Of a stretch of 64,000 bases of DNA, positions 20,965-32,921 are shown piece after piece. Origin of the DNA: Arenicola marina (Eukaryota; Annelida; Polychaeta; Arenicolidae). The stretch is taken from assembly GCA_964019135.1 (NCBI GenBank), contig OZ025263.1, positions 17,461,123 to 17,525,122 of the forward strand. The letters run 5' to 3'. Position numbers and translations under genes: made by a program. The notes beneath the pieces were generated by a model. That model saw only the letters and a list, made by a program, of their open reading frames with translations, had not been told where the DNA came from and made no database searches. Numbering within the stretch: position 1 is the stretch's first letter; the number at the start of each line of letters is the position of its first letter.

Positions 20965-23900
20965 CATCTCAAACAAGACGCGCACAATTACACCGCCTCC
21001 CAAAGCCACATGGAGAGCGAGAGAGAGAGTGAGATTTCCCATACATTAATCCTGCTCGGACGTCGCCACGGAGATGAACTGCAGTAATTGACCTCGCGTT
21101 TGGCCGAGGAACAGGGCACGGAACCTACCATTAGTGAGAGCCAGCCCCCTAACGAATGAACCCATCACTGTAGTTTTCCACGTGAGCAATTGCTTCCCCA
21201 GAAAACTGACTGAATGAATGAGACGCGGGATGAAAGGTCTCGTTGTGAGCTACAGATTTCCTCTCTCCCTCAACGACAAGAGTGGTGTCCGGAACATGTA
21301 CGTCTCTTCCATCGTTACATGCGGGGAGAAGGCAGCGATTTAGAAATTGAGTTGTGCGGTTCGTACATAAGGGAAATGGAAGAGGGGGAGAGGAGAGGGG
21401 GGGGGGGACGTAACTACGGACCAAGAAAATCAATAAATGGACATCGAAAACACGTTTAAGACAAATGAACTTCTATGCCGTCCATTTACATTTTAAACGT
21501 CGATTTGAAAAAGGTCTGTCAGTTCGACCTCTAATCGACCTGTGACCTCATTGGCCGCGGAAGGTCAAGTCGCAATGTAGTAATGAAGACTACGTGCGCA
21601 CTGAGCCACGATTTGACAAAATGGACGTTGTGTCGTTCTTACCAGGTCCGCCTCTTGTAGATTTTTAATGCGTAAACAATGAAAACTACACACGTCGGTT
21701 GGTTTAAAGCGGTGTCATTTGTTTCACAACAACCCGTAAACAAAACAAGCTAAAAGTAAGCAATCATTTCGGTAAAATGATAGTTATCAATCTACTTAAT
21801 CACCACAAAACTACGTTTGCAGCAACACCGAAAACATTTTATCAGTTCGGGAAGGAAGAATTTGGTAAATTATCTTCGGTTACATAAACAAAACAACCTG
21901 GTACGCATGACGGATATTAGGAATAGCTGGCACAGGTGTCGAATCATATACAAGAAACGTAATGTTTGTGACTGACCAATATTTGTGTCGGCGAATTTGT
22001 AGACGCCAACAGTTCATTCAAGAACGATTGTTCATTTCAAGTGCGTGAATATTCTTTGGGGATCGCGCAATCATACTGATAAATAATAATTCTTTGCTTA
22101 GAAGACACATGCGGAATAAACGAATCAATTTTCGACACTGTGGGCCATTTTTGCGTACATGAACGCTACCTTTTTTCAAAGCTTTAGTTAAATATCGCAT
22201 TGATGATCAATATTATGACCAGCTTCTTGCTTTTGATACAAAACCCGACTTCAAAAGTCTGGAAAGTATATACAGGTTTACTTCGGTCGTAAATCTCCGG
22301 ACCACGTGGTAGCGATAATAGGCGTACATTAATCAAAAACGACACTAAACGCACGAACGTTTTCACCGCTGATGTTTCGAATTAAACACCAGAGTCGATG
22401 GCGATACTCGGACCGCCAGTCCGACAGGGCCTGATCAGCTGACAAATCACCTCAATATAAATCACCAGGCGGAGCCACCAGGAATCGATTTCAACGCAAA
22501 TTGCCGCAATAGTAAAGTAAAATCCCAGAAATAAACACGAATACCATTGAATTACTACACAAATGGCGGTAAATATATAAATACACATATATAAGACCAT
22601 GAGGATATCCCCATGATCTTTGTGGTGAGTATGACCACGGGATTTGTGAAGATTTATTATAGACATGTCTCCAGACGTGTGAAACAAACCAACCCTCACA
22701 AGAATAACTACTCGTTTTCGTCACAAATTCTGTTGTTAGCACTACACGTGAATGAATGAAAAAAATTAATAATAATACAAAAACATGATAAAAGAAATGT
22801 GAAAGGGAAAAATGGGATCATCATTCGACGCTTTCGAGTGAGTAGATATCGTAGTCACGCCGACCTATACCGTAATCCCCCGTGGATGTTGCCATGGCAG
22901 CGGGAGTGGCGTCTGGACACGCCCTAAGTGTGAGTGGTAAAGGAACGTCGCAGTGAGGCGCTGGGAAGTGGAATCTGGAGGTCGTCCTGTGAAGCAGCCT
23001 AATTAGGGAGGCGTGAGGCGGCGGCCCCAGCTCACCACACACCCCAAGGCCTCCACCCCGCCACGGGTTAACCAGGGATTACCCCGGCCCTAAGTCCCCC
23101 CGCCCCCGGCCTCGGGGCTCGTACCCCCCCCCCCCCCTGCCCCGGGCCACGGGCCTCGGGCCTCGGACCCCCGGAAATCCCCCCTCCTCCCCACCCCCAC
23201 GACCCTCAGGCCGCTCGTCATCGGGACCGGAGTCAATATTATGCTTCACATCGCCAGAAGGGAGTGTGGGAACAAGGCGAGAGGAGCCGGAAGGGATAAT
23301 CCTTGACCGTCAAGACGGGGTTGGCAATGTGATGGGAGTGGGCGACGGAAGGTTGGCAGGGAGAGGGGGGGGGGGCAAGGAGGTCAGGGAGGGATGGGGG
23401 GTAAGGATTAAAGGGGATATGAATAAGAGTGGCAGGGGAACATTCTAGATCCCTCCCCTCCTGATCAACAAACGATGGTTTTACGTTTCCGCTCGACCCC
23501 CTCCCCACCCACCATTCCCCACCGTTTCTTGATACGACAACCCACCCCCCTTACCCGTACCCCCACCCACACCGGAGCGCGTCTCAAACAAACACCGACC
23601 ACACTCACGCGATTTCTAAATTCCTGGCTGTGTACAGTTCAAGCGGCGGACCGGAAGGTTACACCTACAGAGCGATAACACGAGAAGGGACTCCAAACAC
23701 AAAGCAACAATCGTCGGGGGTAGCCTAGAAAAATGTCAGCCCCGGGGCGGCACACACCCGCCGCCCTGACCCCCCCCCCCCCCCCCCCCCCCACCATCTG
23801 ACATTGTCCCATCACACCACCGTGAGAACTGACCACGAGTCTAACAACATACACCGAACCGGAAGCGGAAATAGAGACGGGATGGGGCGGTGGCAGCGCT

Positions 23901-24060
23901 ATTGCAGATGGGAGAGAAATTAAGAGAAATTGCGTGAGAGAACTAGGAAACAAGGGGCGAGCCGCCCATGTAAGGTGGGCCAGACACTTACAGAACAAAG
24001 TGATGAGCAGACAGTCACTTTGGCCAAAAAAAGGTCAGTTTTATCGGAATAAAACTGATT
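20965..24060. other. Non-coding stretch, AT-rich then GC-rich
   Basis: No gene is supported. A short GA repeat lies near 21014-21030, a G-run near 21399-21409, and an X-box-like motif at 22888. The stretch 23040-23560 is very C- and G-rich, with long homopolymers. A poly-C run of more than 20 bases lies near 23769-23792. Confidence 0.4.
22888..22901. promoter_or_regulatory. X-box-like (RFX) motif overlapping a minus-strand ATG
   Basis: gttgccatggcagc differs from a symmetric RFX X-box (gttgccatggcaac) at one base. On the minus strand its centre is an ATG in good context (ctgccATGGCA) that opens a 24-residue frame beginning MATSTGDYGIGRRDYDIY and ending in a stop. Whether it is a regulatory site, a short ORF or chance is not clear. 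Confidence 0.3.
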
Positions 24061-24062
24061 GT

Positions 24063-24245
24063 TACGGTTGGTTGTATATTCACGACGTTTTAACCACTTT
24101 TGGTCATATCGCGTCAATGGGAGAAGAAGGACATGGGATCTTTATCCTGCGACCACACAGACATGGCCACAGCGGGGCGCGAACCTCCGATCCACGTGCC
24201 GTTGTAGGCTCTCAGGTGGCCAGAGCACTCAAGGCGAGCGCGATG
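24063..24245 (-). repeat. SINE family B, internally shortened and 5'-truncated copy
   Basis: The tail (aaccacttttggtcatatcg), body (catgggatctttatcctgcg) and B-box region (ggggcgcgaacctccg) match the copies at 10.3 and 36.5 kb. The A-box end is missing. Confidence 0.8.
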
Positions 24246-24883
24246 ATTACGGGTAAATGGTACAAACTGGCATTTCTGTCATCACTGTCACAGTGGATCC
24301 AACAGCTAAAACAATTACTGGTAAGGTGGTTTTTCTTTGTGCGAAACGCGCGGCAATGCCCCACTATACCCCGCCCTACCTCAGCCCATCTCCCATTAGG
24401 CTCCATGCAGGCTTCGCTTAGAGCTTCCAGTAAATGCATCCTTACTCCAGACTATACACGTTTTGACTCCGGACACAGACTCGGCCAGACTAATGACATT
24501 ACAAGGCTACCGCGACGACACTCGAGCGAAGAGCGCGTTTTGTATATAAAGTGTTGTATAAAGTGTTAGGGAAACAGTTTACGGGTTGACATTGGCCAGA
24601 CGTAACATTGGATGGGAATCTCAAGGATGATTAAGTGGGTGAAAAAGACACTGTGCAGATAAAGTCAAACCAAAGAAAGGCTCCCTTTTTGAAATTTGAG
24701 TTTCTTCTCCATCCAAGATAAACAGTAGCTGCCCAAAAGCGAGTTTGTCTTTTATTTCTTGTAAGTTCAATCGGATCGCTTGCAGTTTTCCAGGTTCGGT
24801 ATCCTGGGAAACGTCCTCCAACACGGAAACAAACATGAACTTCAGTGATTGCAACTGGCAAGATAAATTCCGCTTATGGACAA

Positions 24884-25200
24884 GGTTTCTGAATCACCCC
24901 AGTTATTAATGGATGTTTCTGAATCACCCCAGTTATTAATCGATGTTTCTTAATCACCCCAGTTATTAATCGAGGTTTCTGAATCACCTCAGTTATTAGT
25001 CGAGGTTTCTTAATTACCCCAGTTTATGGACACGCTTCAGAATCACGATAGTCTACATCACCCCAGTTTATGGATAAGTTTCTACGCCACTCCAGTTTAT
25101 GGACAAGTTTCTAAATCAGTTAATGGATGTTTCTGCATCACCCCAGTTTATGGATGTTTCTGAATCACCCCAGCTTATGGACACGCTTCAGAAACACCCG
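24884..25200 (+). repeat. 30-bp minisatellite and diverged relatives
   Basis: gtttctgaatcaccccagtt recurs at 24884, 24914 and 24944, with further copies to about 25030. After that the unit changes to variants with ccccagtttatggac. Related units (tatggacacctttctgaatc and variants) appear again at about 26517-26705. Confidence 0.85.
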
Positions 25201-25204
25201 CAGG

Positions 25205-25885
25205 TGTTTCCAAATTCTCCCACTCAAACCACAGCTCTCTTACATGTATGCAGATACCGGCCGAGGCAACGCCCTAAGGTATAGAACCCATGGCCCATGA
25301 TCCATACACAACGTGGGTCTCCTTGGCCCAAGATACCGTCTTGTTATATACCAGACCCCCACCCCCTTTCCTTTCACAAAGCCTGTCCCTGAACCCACCC
25401 CCGCTTCTCCCCACCCACGGTGCCAAACGGAACCCCTATACCCGTGCTGCCCCTGTCTTCCACCCACGCCACACACCCCACACACCCGTTCTCTGGCATT
25501 GAACCCCAGTTCTCGGAAGGTTCCCCAGCCCCTTCACACCCCCACCACCCATCTCGTCTTTATCATACAAAAGCCAGCCTCGCGGACTGCCTCGAATGTT
25601 TAAAAGCTGCCCACTCGGTCGGCTAACCTTCACACGAACCTCCGCCTTGGTCAAGCCAAAGCCTCGAGTCACACACATACATCGCCAATAAGAAATGTGC
25701 AATTAACATCGGCATATGAGGCGCACGAGGATCGACTAATCCTTGTTAAGAACTTATCCGCGTTCACGAAAAACTGGTTAAAATCAAATATTTATTACAT
25801 TATAATAGGTCATCAGTTCTGTGTGCCATGATATGCTGCCGTAGTCCATTTCAATAACACACGGGAATATCAATCAAACGGCCTT
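25205..25885. other. Non-coding stretch, C-rich then AT-rich
   Basis: No gene is supported. The C-rich part (about 25340-25560) gives proline-rich open frames in several frames at once, which is a composition effect. Confidence 0.4.
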
Positions 25886-26262
25886 CAAGAGGTCGAAGGG
25901 GACATGATCTGTGGGCGATAAAGTTACTTTGCCGGAGCCACAACCAGACACTTAAAGGTCACATGATCTGTGGGCGATGAAGTTACTCTGCCGGAGCTAC
26001 AACGAGACACTTAAAGGTCACATGATCTGTGGGCGATGAAGTTACTCTGCCGGAGCTACAACGAGACACTTAAAGGTCACATGATCTGTGGGCGATGAAG
26101 TTACTCTGCCGGAGCTACAACGAGACACTTAAAGGTCACATGATCTGTGGGCGATGAAGTTACCCTGCCGGTAAGCTGGTACCGCTGCTCATACTGATAC
26201 TTGCTGAGCGAGCGAAGTTGGGGCCGCGGAACCAGGCTACTCTGCCGGAGCCACAACGACAC
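25886..26262 (+). repeat. 59-bp minisatellite, ~5 copies, last copy split by an unrelated ~65-bp insert
   Basis: acatgatctgtgggcgat occurs every 59 bases (25902, 25961, 26020 and on). The middle copies are almost identical. The last copy stops at ccctgccgg (about 26170), and the array sequence ctactctgccggagccacaa returns at about 26237 after about 65 unrelated bases. Confidence 0.9.
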
Positions 26263-28845
26263 GTCGCCACCCACGCCGAGAGAGGACCTCCACCATGATA
26301 GCCTGTTTCCATGACGACAGCAAAGCCCGGATGCGTCCCCTGATGCTCCCAGACCAGTGCTGACCGACCAATAGGAGGTATGTGCGCGTCACTGTGCTAT
26401 TGGTGTCTGTTCATTATGTTTTGTTTACGCGACCACTGTCCGGTTATTTTTCCAACGCGGACACAATCATCAGCTTCATGCACTCCGCCAGTGATAGCAA
26501 CTATCCCAGACGATTCCGTTTATGGACACCTTTCTGAATCCACCCCCCGACCCCTCCATATATAGACACGCCTCTGAATTCAACTCCTCCCCTCTCCCAT
26601 TTTAAGGGCACGTTTCTAAATATACCCCCTCCCCCAGTATATGGAGAGGTTTTAGAACCCTCCCCCCTCCCATTTTGTGGACACGTTTCAGAATCACCCT
26701 TCATTTATAAGATACGGATCGTGGTCACCATGGTAATCGACCGCCATCTTGAATATTTGAAACATGAAAATCTATCCCCGAGAAACGGCCGTTCATATCC
26801 CTTGGCTGATGTACGACCCAATGGGTGACCTTGTAATCGATGATATACGAACCTCCCCCACGTCCATTGTTTGTCAAGTTTCATTCAAGTTTCCGATAAA
26901 GACATCATTTATAAGAAATAAAGGGGCATAATTATATATATATATATACATATATCTCATGTGCGTTTTTCAATCAAACATAAATATCAAGATATAATGT
27001 ATGGGGGACAAGCCTAGCTTGCGGTCGAGGGTTCGATTGCCGGTAGCGACGCCACATATCCACGTACATTAACCTCCACATTTTCCCGTATTCCGGAGCC
27101 CAATTGGTTCAGTCTCATGCGCCCGAGCGCTTCCCAATAAAACATGTACATATATATTCATATATATTACGGGGGTAGCAGGTGTTCTAAGCCAGGGTCT
27201 AACTTAGGTAGCTTCACGATAAGTCCAAGAAAAACAGTTAATGTTCACTTGAATATTATCTACCTGACCCACTCTGTAGAGAGATAGCTTGCGGGCCGAG
27301 ATCTTCCTCTTCCATATGGCGTTGTGTCGAGTCTGCCGCCCAGTCTAGTTTGACTAAATGCCTCTACAGGATGTACGCAAATGCGGAACACTTGTCACAC
27401 TCGTACGAACACCTCTCTGAGTCATCATTCCTAGCCGGGCGATGCTCCGAAAAGAAGTTGTCTTTAGTTTAAGAAGCGTGGCGTTATAATAGCCTTGGTT
27501 AACTCGTGGGCGAGCTAAGTATGCCGAGTTCCCCGAGAGAGATCGCCGGAGAAAGAAGATCGTGCATGAACGAACGAAGCGACCCTGTCCTGGCGGTGCA
27601 GAGGGTAATTCGTCAGTGGAAGCCTATCGCAGAGAAGCTATTGTTTGAACATCTCGCCACCTGACGACGAGTCTGTGAACTGATGAGGGCAGCGAGTGTA
27701 AGCGGCCTCTGCGATGGCGCAGAACGCAGACCGACCTGCGGTTTATTCAGTCCATTCATGAAAACAATAATACCATTAAACGCTCAGCAGGTATTAAATA
27801 ACTCAACAATGATTTTTAAAAACCGAAGTAAATTATGTATAAAAAACAATGATCTTTCAAAACTCAGCAATGTTTAAAACTCAAAAATGATATAGAATAA
27901 TTCCATCACGATATCTAAAAGTCAACACCTATATCTAAAAATTCAATAACGATGTCTAAAAACTCAATAGTGATGTCCAAAAACACAACATGATAGTCAT
28001 GGAATTAACAATAATATTGTTACAGTGATTTGTTAAAGAGACAAATACCATATTCAGGAAATGAACAATACCTTTGATAAATTTAATTGAATAAATTCTG
28101 AATTATTATAAATTATTCCAACAACAAATCTCAATGTTTCCCCTTTCTGGTTTACTACAGGAGCAGGTGCGACTTCCGATTATAAGCATGGAGCTCTGTC
28201 TGCCTCAAGACACCTTCTTATCTCTCACCGACATGTCTCAAGTTACAACCAATTTACAAAATGTATTGCGCTTGGTAATGGTGTTAGTTTCCTCTGCAGC
28301 ATCTACACCCGCTTTCGCCTCAAGCAACTTGTGAAGTAAGATTCCATTGTGTGTTGCTCTTTACGCCCACCACTCTCGTCATAGGAGGCGCGATAGCTTT
28401 GCCAGCTGTGAGTCATGTATGTTTGAACGGAGTTTCTAAAACACAGGACACATGAACCACTACTACCCTTTCGGTGTGTGTGGGGGGGGGGGGGGAGGGG
28501 GTCTGACACAACAAAAAAACTCTAAGAGGAGCGACTGGGAAAGAATTAGAAGCTGCTATTAAAGCCACACTGTAGTGTAGGGAGGCATCGCGCAGGACGT
28601 AGGGGGAGGGAATCGAGGAGCCAGCGTAGGCCGGAGATGTTCTCAAACACAACATGCAAAGGGCATCCCCAGAACGAAACAACCCGACAAAATCACTGAA
28701 CAAATAGCGCTTTCAAACGCACCTCGCGGCCAATGTTTTGCTTAAAACCCTGCGGTAAAAATGTTGGACCAGTGGCTTGTATTTATAAGAGAGGGTGAGG
28801 CTTATAGCACGCATCATGTAGCATGAGCGAGGGATCACAGACACT
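26263..28845. other. Non-coding, AT-rich stretch
   Basis: No supportable gene is seen. Contents are 30-bp-type repeat relatives (26517-26705), a TA microsatellite near 26932-26958, a possible SINE B-box remnant (gagggttcgattgccgg near 27027), and a degenerate AT-rich repeat of about 25-30 bases with aaaactcaa.aatgat near 27800-28010. A G-run lies near 28483-28500. Confidence 0.4.
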
Positions 28846-28847
28846 GG

Positions 28848-29118
28848 GAGCCGGAAGCGCCAGACACCGGAAGTGACATCGGACACCGGAAGTGCCCGAC
28901 GGGGTACACTAGACCGGCCAGTCACTGGAAATGCCAGGCACCGGACACCGGAAGTGCCATACAGCGGACACCGGAAGTGCCATACAGCAGACACCGGAAG
29001 TGCCATACAGCGGACATCGGAAGTGCCAGTCACCGGACACCGGAAGTGACATGGTACACAGTGGGTAGCGGAAGCGGAAGGATGGCAACACGGCGACGTA
29101 ACTTCCGGATGCCGGAAA
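28848..29118 (+). repeat. 23-bp-type minisatellite rich in ETS-like CCGGAAGTG motifs
   Basis: About seven copies of accggaagtg or a close variant lie in 270 bases, several spaced 23 bases apart with the linker gccatacagcgg. The core ccggaagtg equals the preferred site of many ETS factors. The array could bind such factors or be a neutral minisatellite. Confidence 0.8.
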
Positions 29119-29119
29119 G

Positions 29120-30145
29120 TGAAAATACTGGAACAACCACATCATCAAGTCCTGGGGACATCAGATGCCATCCAAATTTGACGGTTAATTAAGTTGACAT
29201 TTAAGACTTTGAACTTCTAGAGAGTTATTTCGCACCCAGTAGTCAGGATAGCCCACACTATCATGAGTGGCCCGCTTCTAACATGCACACGGGTTACTAT
29301 AGCACAGCTGGTTATTACAATCCAATTATTTATCCCAGAACAACAGATCACAGGATCGTTTTTGATTGGTTAAGCAAGTTCGTACAGCAACTTCCCACCC
29401 ACTTGACCATTTACTAAATCTATTGGAGAATTCTCCTTGACGCATTGTCTGACCGTGTAAATGTTATACTAAATTGATATGTTATCATATATAAAAGGCC
29501 AACAAATTTTGATGAGGCAGTACAAAAGAAAGCCACGCCATCCCACATCAGATGCATCAATTTATCGCCACAAGTGGCTTAACAATATGCCCGGTGAGTT
29601 ATCGCACACAATACAACCTAAATACATCATTTCCATTCAAAACATTTGAAAACAAAAAATTGGCAAAATATGAGTCACTTCGATCTAACGTTAACAGCCG
29701 AGTTCATTATCATACACAAGTAAGAAGCATCGTAAACTGGAAACTGTTTACCACAACGAACCATTTATCACCAGCGAGCACGAACGTGTTAGATGAGAGA
29801 CAACCAAGCACCCACACCCACACACAACGCCGCGGAACAGTGATAAGTCCATCAACTGTCCAGGTTCGTGTCAGCAGACATCATCAGACAAAGAAAGCAT
29901 GTCTGTTGAAGCATGGCATCTGGCACCACGTCGTGACTACCGACCGTCCATTAGACTAATTGAGATCCCTGGTCATACCCTGTTTTATAGAAAGGCAACG
30001 GGTGCCAATGCTGTTGTCGTACCTTCACTGATGCCCTGGCAGAAAACTCACCCAACAGCCCTAAATAAACAGCAGAGAGGCGTGTGCATGTTGAAAGTGA
30101 TGTACTGTGTTGTCACGGAGTGAAGCATCCATTGCACGATGAAGT
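29120..30145. other. Non-coding stretch
   Basis: I see no gene or clear repeat. A 135-codon open frame at 29552-29959 has no recognisable domain or compositional sign of coding. Confidence 0.35.
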
Positions 30146-30149
30146 AGAG

Positions 30150-30365
30150 TGGTTAGCCCGCGGCCTAGCTGGTAGGTGGCGCGTTCGGTTATCGTCGATT
30201 GTGCTTGGCTAAGCCAGCCCAATGGGCCGGGGCGGGACTCGAATCCCACCAGTGCAAATGTCTATCTGAGTGTGGGATAAAGATCTTATGTCTTCAATCG
30301 CAAAGCGTAGGTGGTTACTTCACGGAGACATCTCAACCGTGGGCCTCCCCATTGTCGCGATATAC
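30150..30365 (+). repeat. SINE with a fourth head type and a family-B-like body
   Basis: The head has ggcctagctggtaggtggcg and a B box gactcgaatcccacc (30236-30250). The body (gggataaagatcttatgtct, then cggagacat and ttgtcgcgatata) parallels the family B body (ggataaagatcccatgtct, cggagacat, ttgacgcgatatg). Head and body therefore appear to be separable modules. Confidence 0.65.
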
Positions 30366-30409
30366 CCTGCAGAGGGTAAAACATCCTACTTAAACAAACC
30401 GAAACTAAG

Positions 30410-30848
30410 CAGGGCTGTCATCGGTTCTGGGTTCGAATCCGGGCCCGGGCACCCAATGTTTTCCAACCATTCATCCTTCATGGTCTCGGACTGGAGGTGG
30501 GGGGGGGGGGGTACCCGCGAATCCCCAAGGATTCGGGAGAGTAATATCGAATCTTCCAAAATTACGACTGGTCAAAATTGGGCGCGAAATAAAACACCTT
30601 AAAGATGATATCGCGAATATAGAGGAATTCGCAGACTGCTTTAACGGATCGCAGCAAATAGGGAAGGGTCTTCGGGTTGAACCAGGAATTATACCGATAA
30701 CGATCCCCCCAAAATGCCAACAGCTAATCGGGAATCTCCAAGAATTCCTGGATGGAAATCGCGGAGATCGGAAAAGATAGCCCCCACCCGGATTGGCTCC
30801 AATTTAGCCTTGTGCGCACAAAAAAGCGGCCTAAAAACCAGTTGATTT
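30410..30848 (+). repeat. SINE family A copy split by a ~290-bp segment
   Basis: Head-to-body sequence (gggttcgaatccgggc through ttcatggtctcgga) ends near 30487. The matching body-to-tail sequence (ggctccaatttagcc, gcggcctaaaaacca) resumes near 30783. The intervening part has a G-run and two related near-palindromes (gaatccccaaggattc near 30519, gaatctccaagaattcc near 30731). Confidence 0.55.
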
Positions 30849-31373
30849 TATCTCATTGCAAACTATTTCGAAGTTTGCATGAAGTGTACCTAGCTCCTCC
30901 CCTATATCTAGCATGTCACCAGACGACCTTCAGTAATCGATCCACAGAAAGTCTGACAGAGAAGTAGTCATGACCTACTTTCAGGCTACGGAATTATGAG
31001 GAAATAGTTTCTCCAATGGATCTACCATGCGGCATTGCAAGAATGTCATCTATTGCATCAAATTAGTAATAAATATTCGCTCGACCGTTGGTTCATCAGC
31101 AGCCGATGATATAGCACGCCACGAGATAGGAATTATCACTTCAACTCCACATACCGAACGCTATATATCAGATCATAACAAAAAAAATAAGGAAGAACAA
31201 AATAAAAAAGACAAGAAAAACATGATGAACGGAGCTCTTGAAGCTGGAAGCCAAGCTGTGAAGAGCGTGGATTCATCTGACAAGACAAGATCTTTATAGG
31301 TCGTTTCCCCGACCAACGAAGAAAGATGGTAATTCACCAGCTTGTGTTGACCTGAATGAATGAAGAAGGCGTT

Positions 31374-31526
31374 TTATCTGGAGTGATATACTTCTCCCGG
31401 TGTGATGGGACGATAGGTCAGCCTGCGGGGGAGACATGCTTTGAAGCGCATGAACTGACGCGTCGGCAATCGCAGGCGTCGGAATGCCTCTACGGCGGCC
31501 ATTTTGGCTGGCACCAACGGCGCCAT
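31374..31526 (-). CDS. Candidate small ORF, 50 residues, cationic
   Basis: The minus-strand ATG has a strong context (gaaaATGG) and overlaps a YY1-like core (aaaatggcg). The frame begins MAPLVPAKMAAVEAFRRLRL and has many Arg and no acidic run, so it could resemble a mitochondrial targeting peptide or first exon. A second ATG in good context lies at codon 9. I do not recognise it, and there is no clear splice donor inside. Confidence 0.2.
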   Translation of the reverse strand: MAPLVPAKMAAVEAFRRLRLPTRQFMRFKACLPRRLTYRPITPGEVYHSR

Positions 31527-31529
31527 TTT

Positions 31530-32130
31530 CCCCGTAATGTGGTGTCAGCAGTTTAAGCCAAGCAGTTTAAGCCAATTTTTTCCTGCGCATTGATCGCTTA
31601 GAATTAACGAAATCCATTTGTTTTCTTTTTTTTTGATTTGTGCTTTCACGGATGAAGTGTATATATATCACAGTCGAGAGCTTTCGTTACTTTGTTTTAT
31701 AATTGAACTCAACACACCATTCAAACGGTAGTCAAAAACATGTTTTATAATTAGACTTACGCACAAGGCACATGCGAGCAAAACTACCACATGACCTAGA
31801 AAGGCAGGAGTTAGCAGTTCATCCAATCACACAGTGAATACCCCTGTCTACTCGTTTAAATGGGCATTCCAGCAGATACTACGTACTATAGGATCTCCGG
31901 CTCCAGAAACCGCTTTAAGAGTGTTTGTTGTGTCAAGACCGCACCTACAACAGCATTACGAGTCGGTCGCACCGCAGGTAATTTATTACCCAGCATGCCA
32001 TTGGCGTGATTGACACATACAAACTTATTCAGTCAATTAATCAAACTCCCCACTCCCCATCGCCAACGGCCGCCAGCTCCAGAGAGAAGTCATGTGCGTT
32101 GGAAGACAGAAACAGGGAAGATCATTTATT
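31530..32130. other. Non-coding stretch
   Basis: Nothing is recognisable apart from a short tandem pair of agcagtttaagcca near 31547-31575. Confidence 0.35.
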
Positions 32131-32390
32131 GATTGGAAGAACGCTCTGCCGGCATGGGTCACTTAATATTTTCAGGAGATTTCATTTAATGCGAAGTTTA
32201 ATCTAAACAAATTATATTGCTTTTGAAGTTCCCTGTATAACTTGTAGCATGTCAAGCAGATTGGAAGAACGCCCCGCCGTTCATTCAATACTTCTCGGCA
32301 TTTTATTTAATGCGAAGCTAATTCTAAACAAATTATATTGCTTTTGAAGTTTCCTGTATAACTTGTTGCATGTCAAACAGAGTAGCTCCT
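32131..32390 (+). repeat. 128-bp tandem duplication
   Basis: gattggaagaacgc starts at 32131 and again at 32259. Both copies continue with aaacaaattatattgctttt and cctgtataacttgt. The copies have diverged by scattered substitutions. Confidence 0.85.
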
Positions 32391-32921
32391 CATCGGCCGC
32401 TATAACCTGACACTGCCCTCTGTCGGCGGAGACTGATGGCCTAACACATGTTCAGGGTTACTCAATGGATCATACGGAGCTTCAATCTCTGGCCGCGGCG
32501 TGGCGCTGATTGACACCTCCGTCCGTGTAGTCTGGTAGAGTATAGGCGGGGGTCAAATCCAGTCGCCATCCCATGCGATCCATCACGAAATGATGATATA
32601 AATAACAGTAGGATAGTAACATTCATGCTGATATCAAAAGGTCAACCTGTGGCATTCAGAGGTCAGAGATGCCAGACACAGGAATGAAGCTATGGGTATT
32701 AGATGTAGATGGTATGTAAAGCATTAGGCAGAAGCAGGTAGACATGACTATGTGAAGTCCGTGTTTAAAAGAGTAGATCTAGATGATATGTAAAGCATTA
32801 GGCACACATGACCATGTAGCTTTATCTATTATCCCGAGTGTTGGGCCAAGAATATGCCTTTCAAACAAAACTCAACTACAGCCTCAACTCAACTCCATGT
32901 ATAAATGTATAAATCGACTCT

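Noticed and set aside
23934-24569. 211-codon plus-strand frame
   Set aside because: It overlaps a SINE family B copy and has no domain.
25886-26170. CRISPR-like array (regular direct repeats)
   Set aside because: The 59-bp units repeat head to tail with no unique spacers, and the context is animal nuclear DNA. The 43- and 70-bp arrays fail for the same reason.
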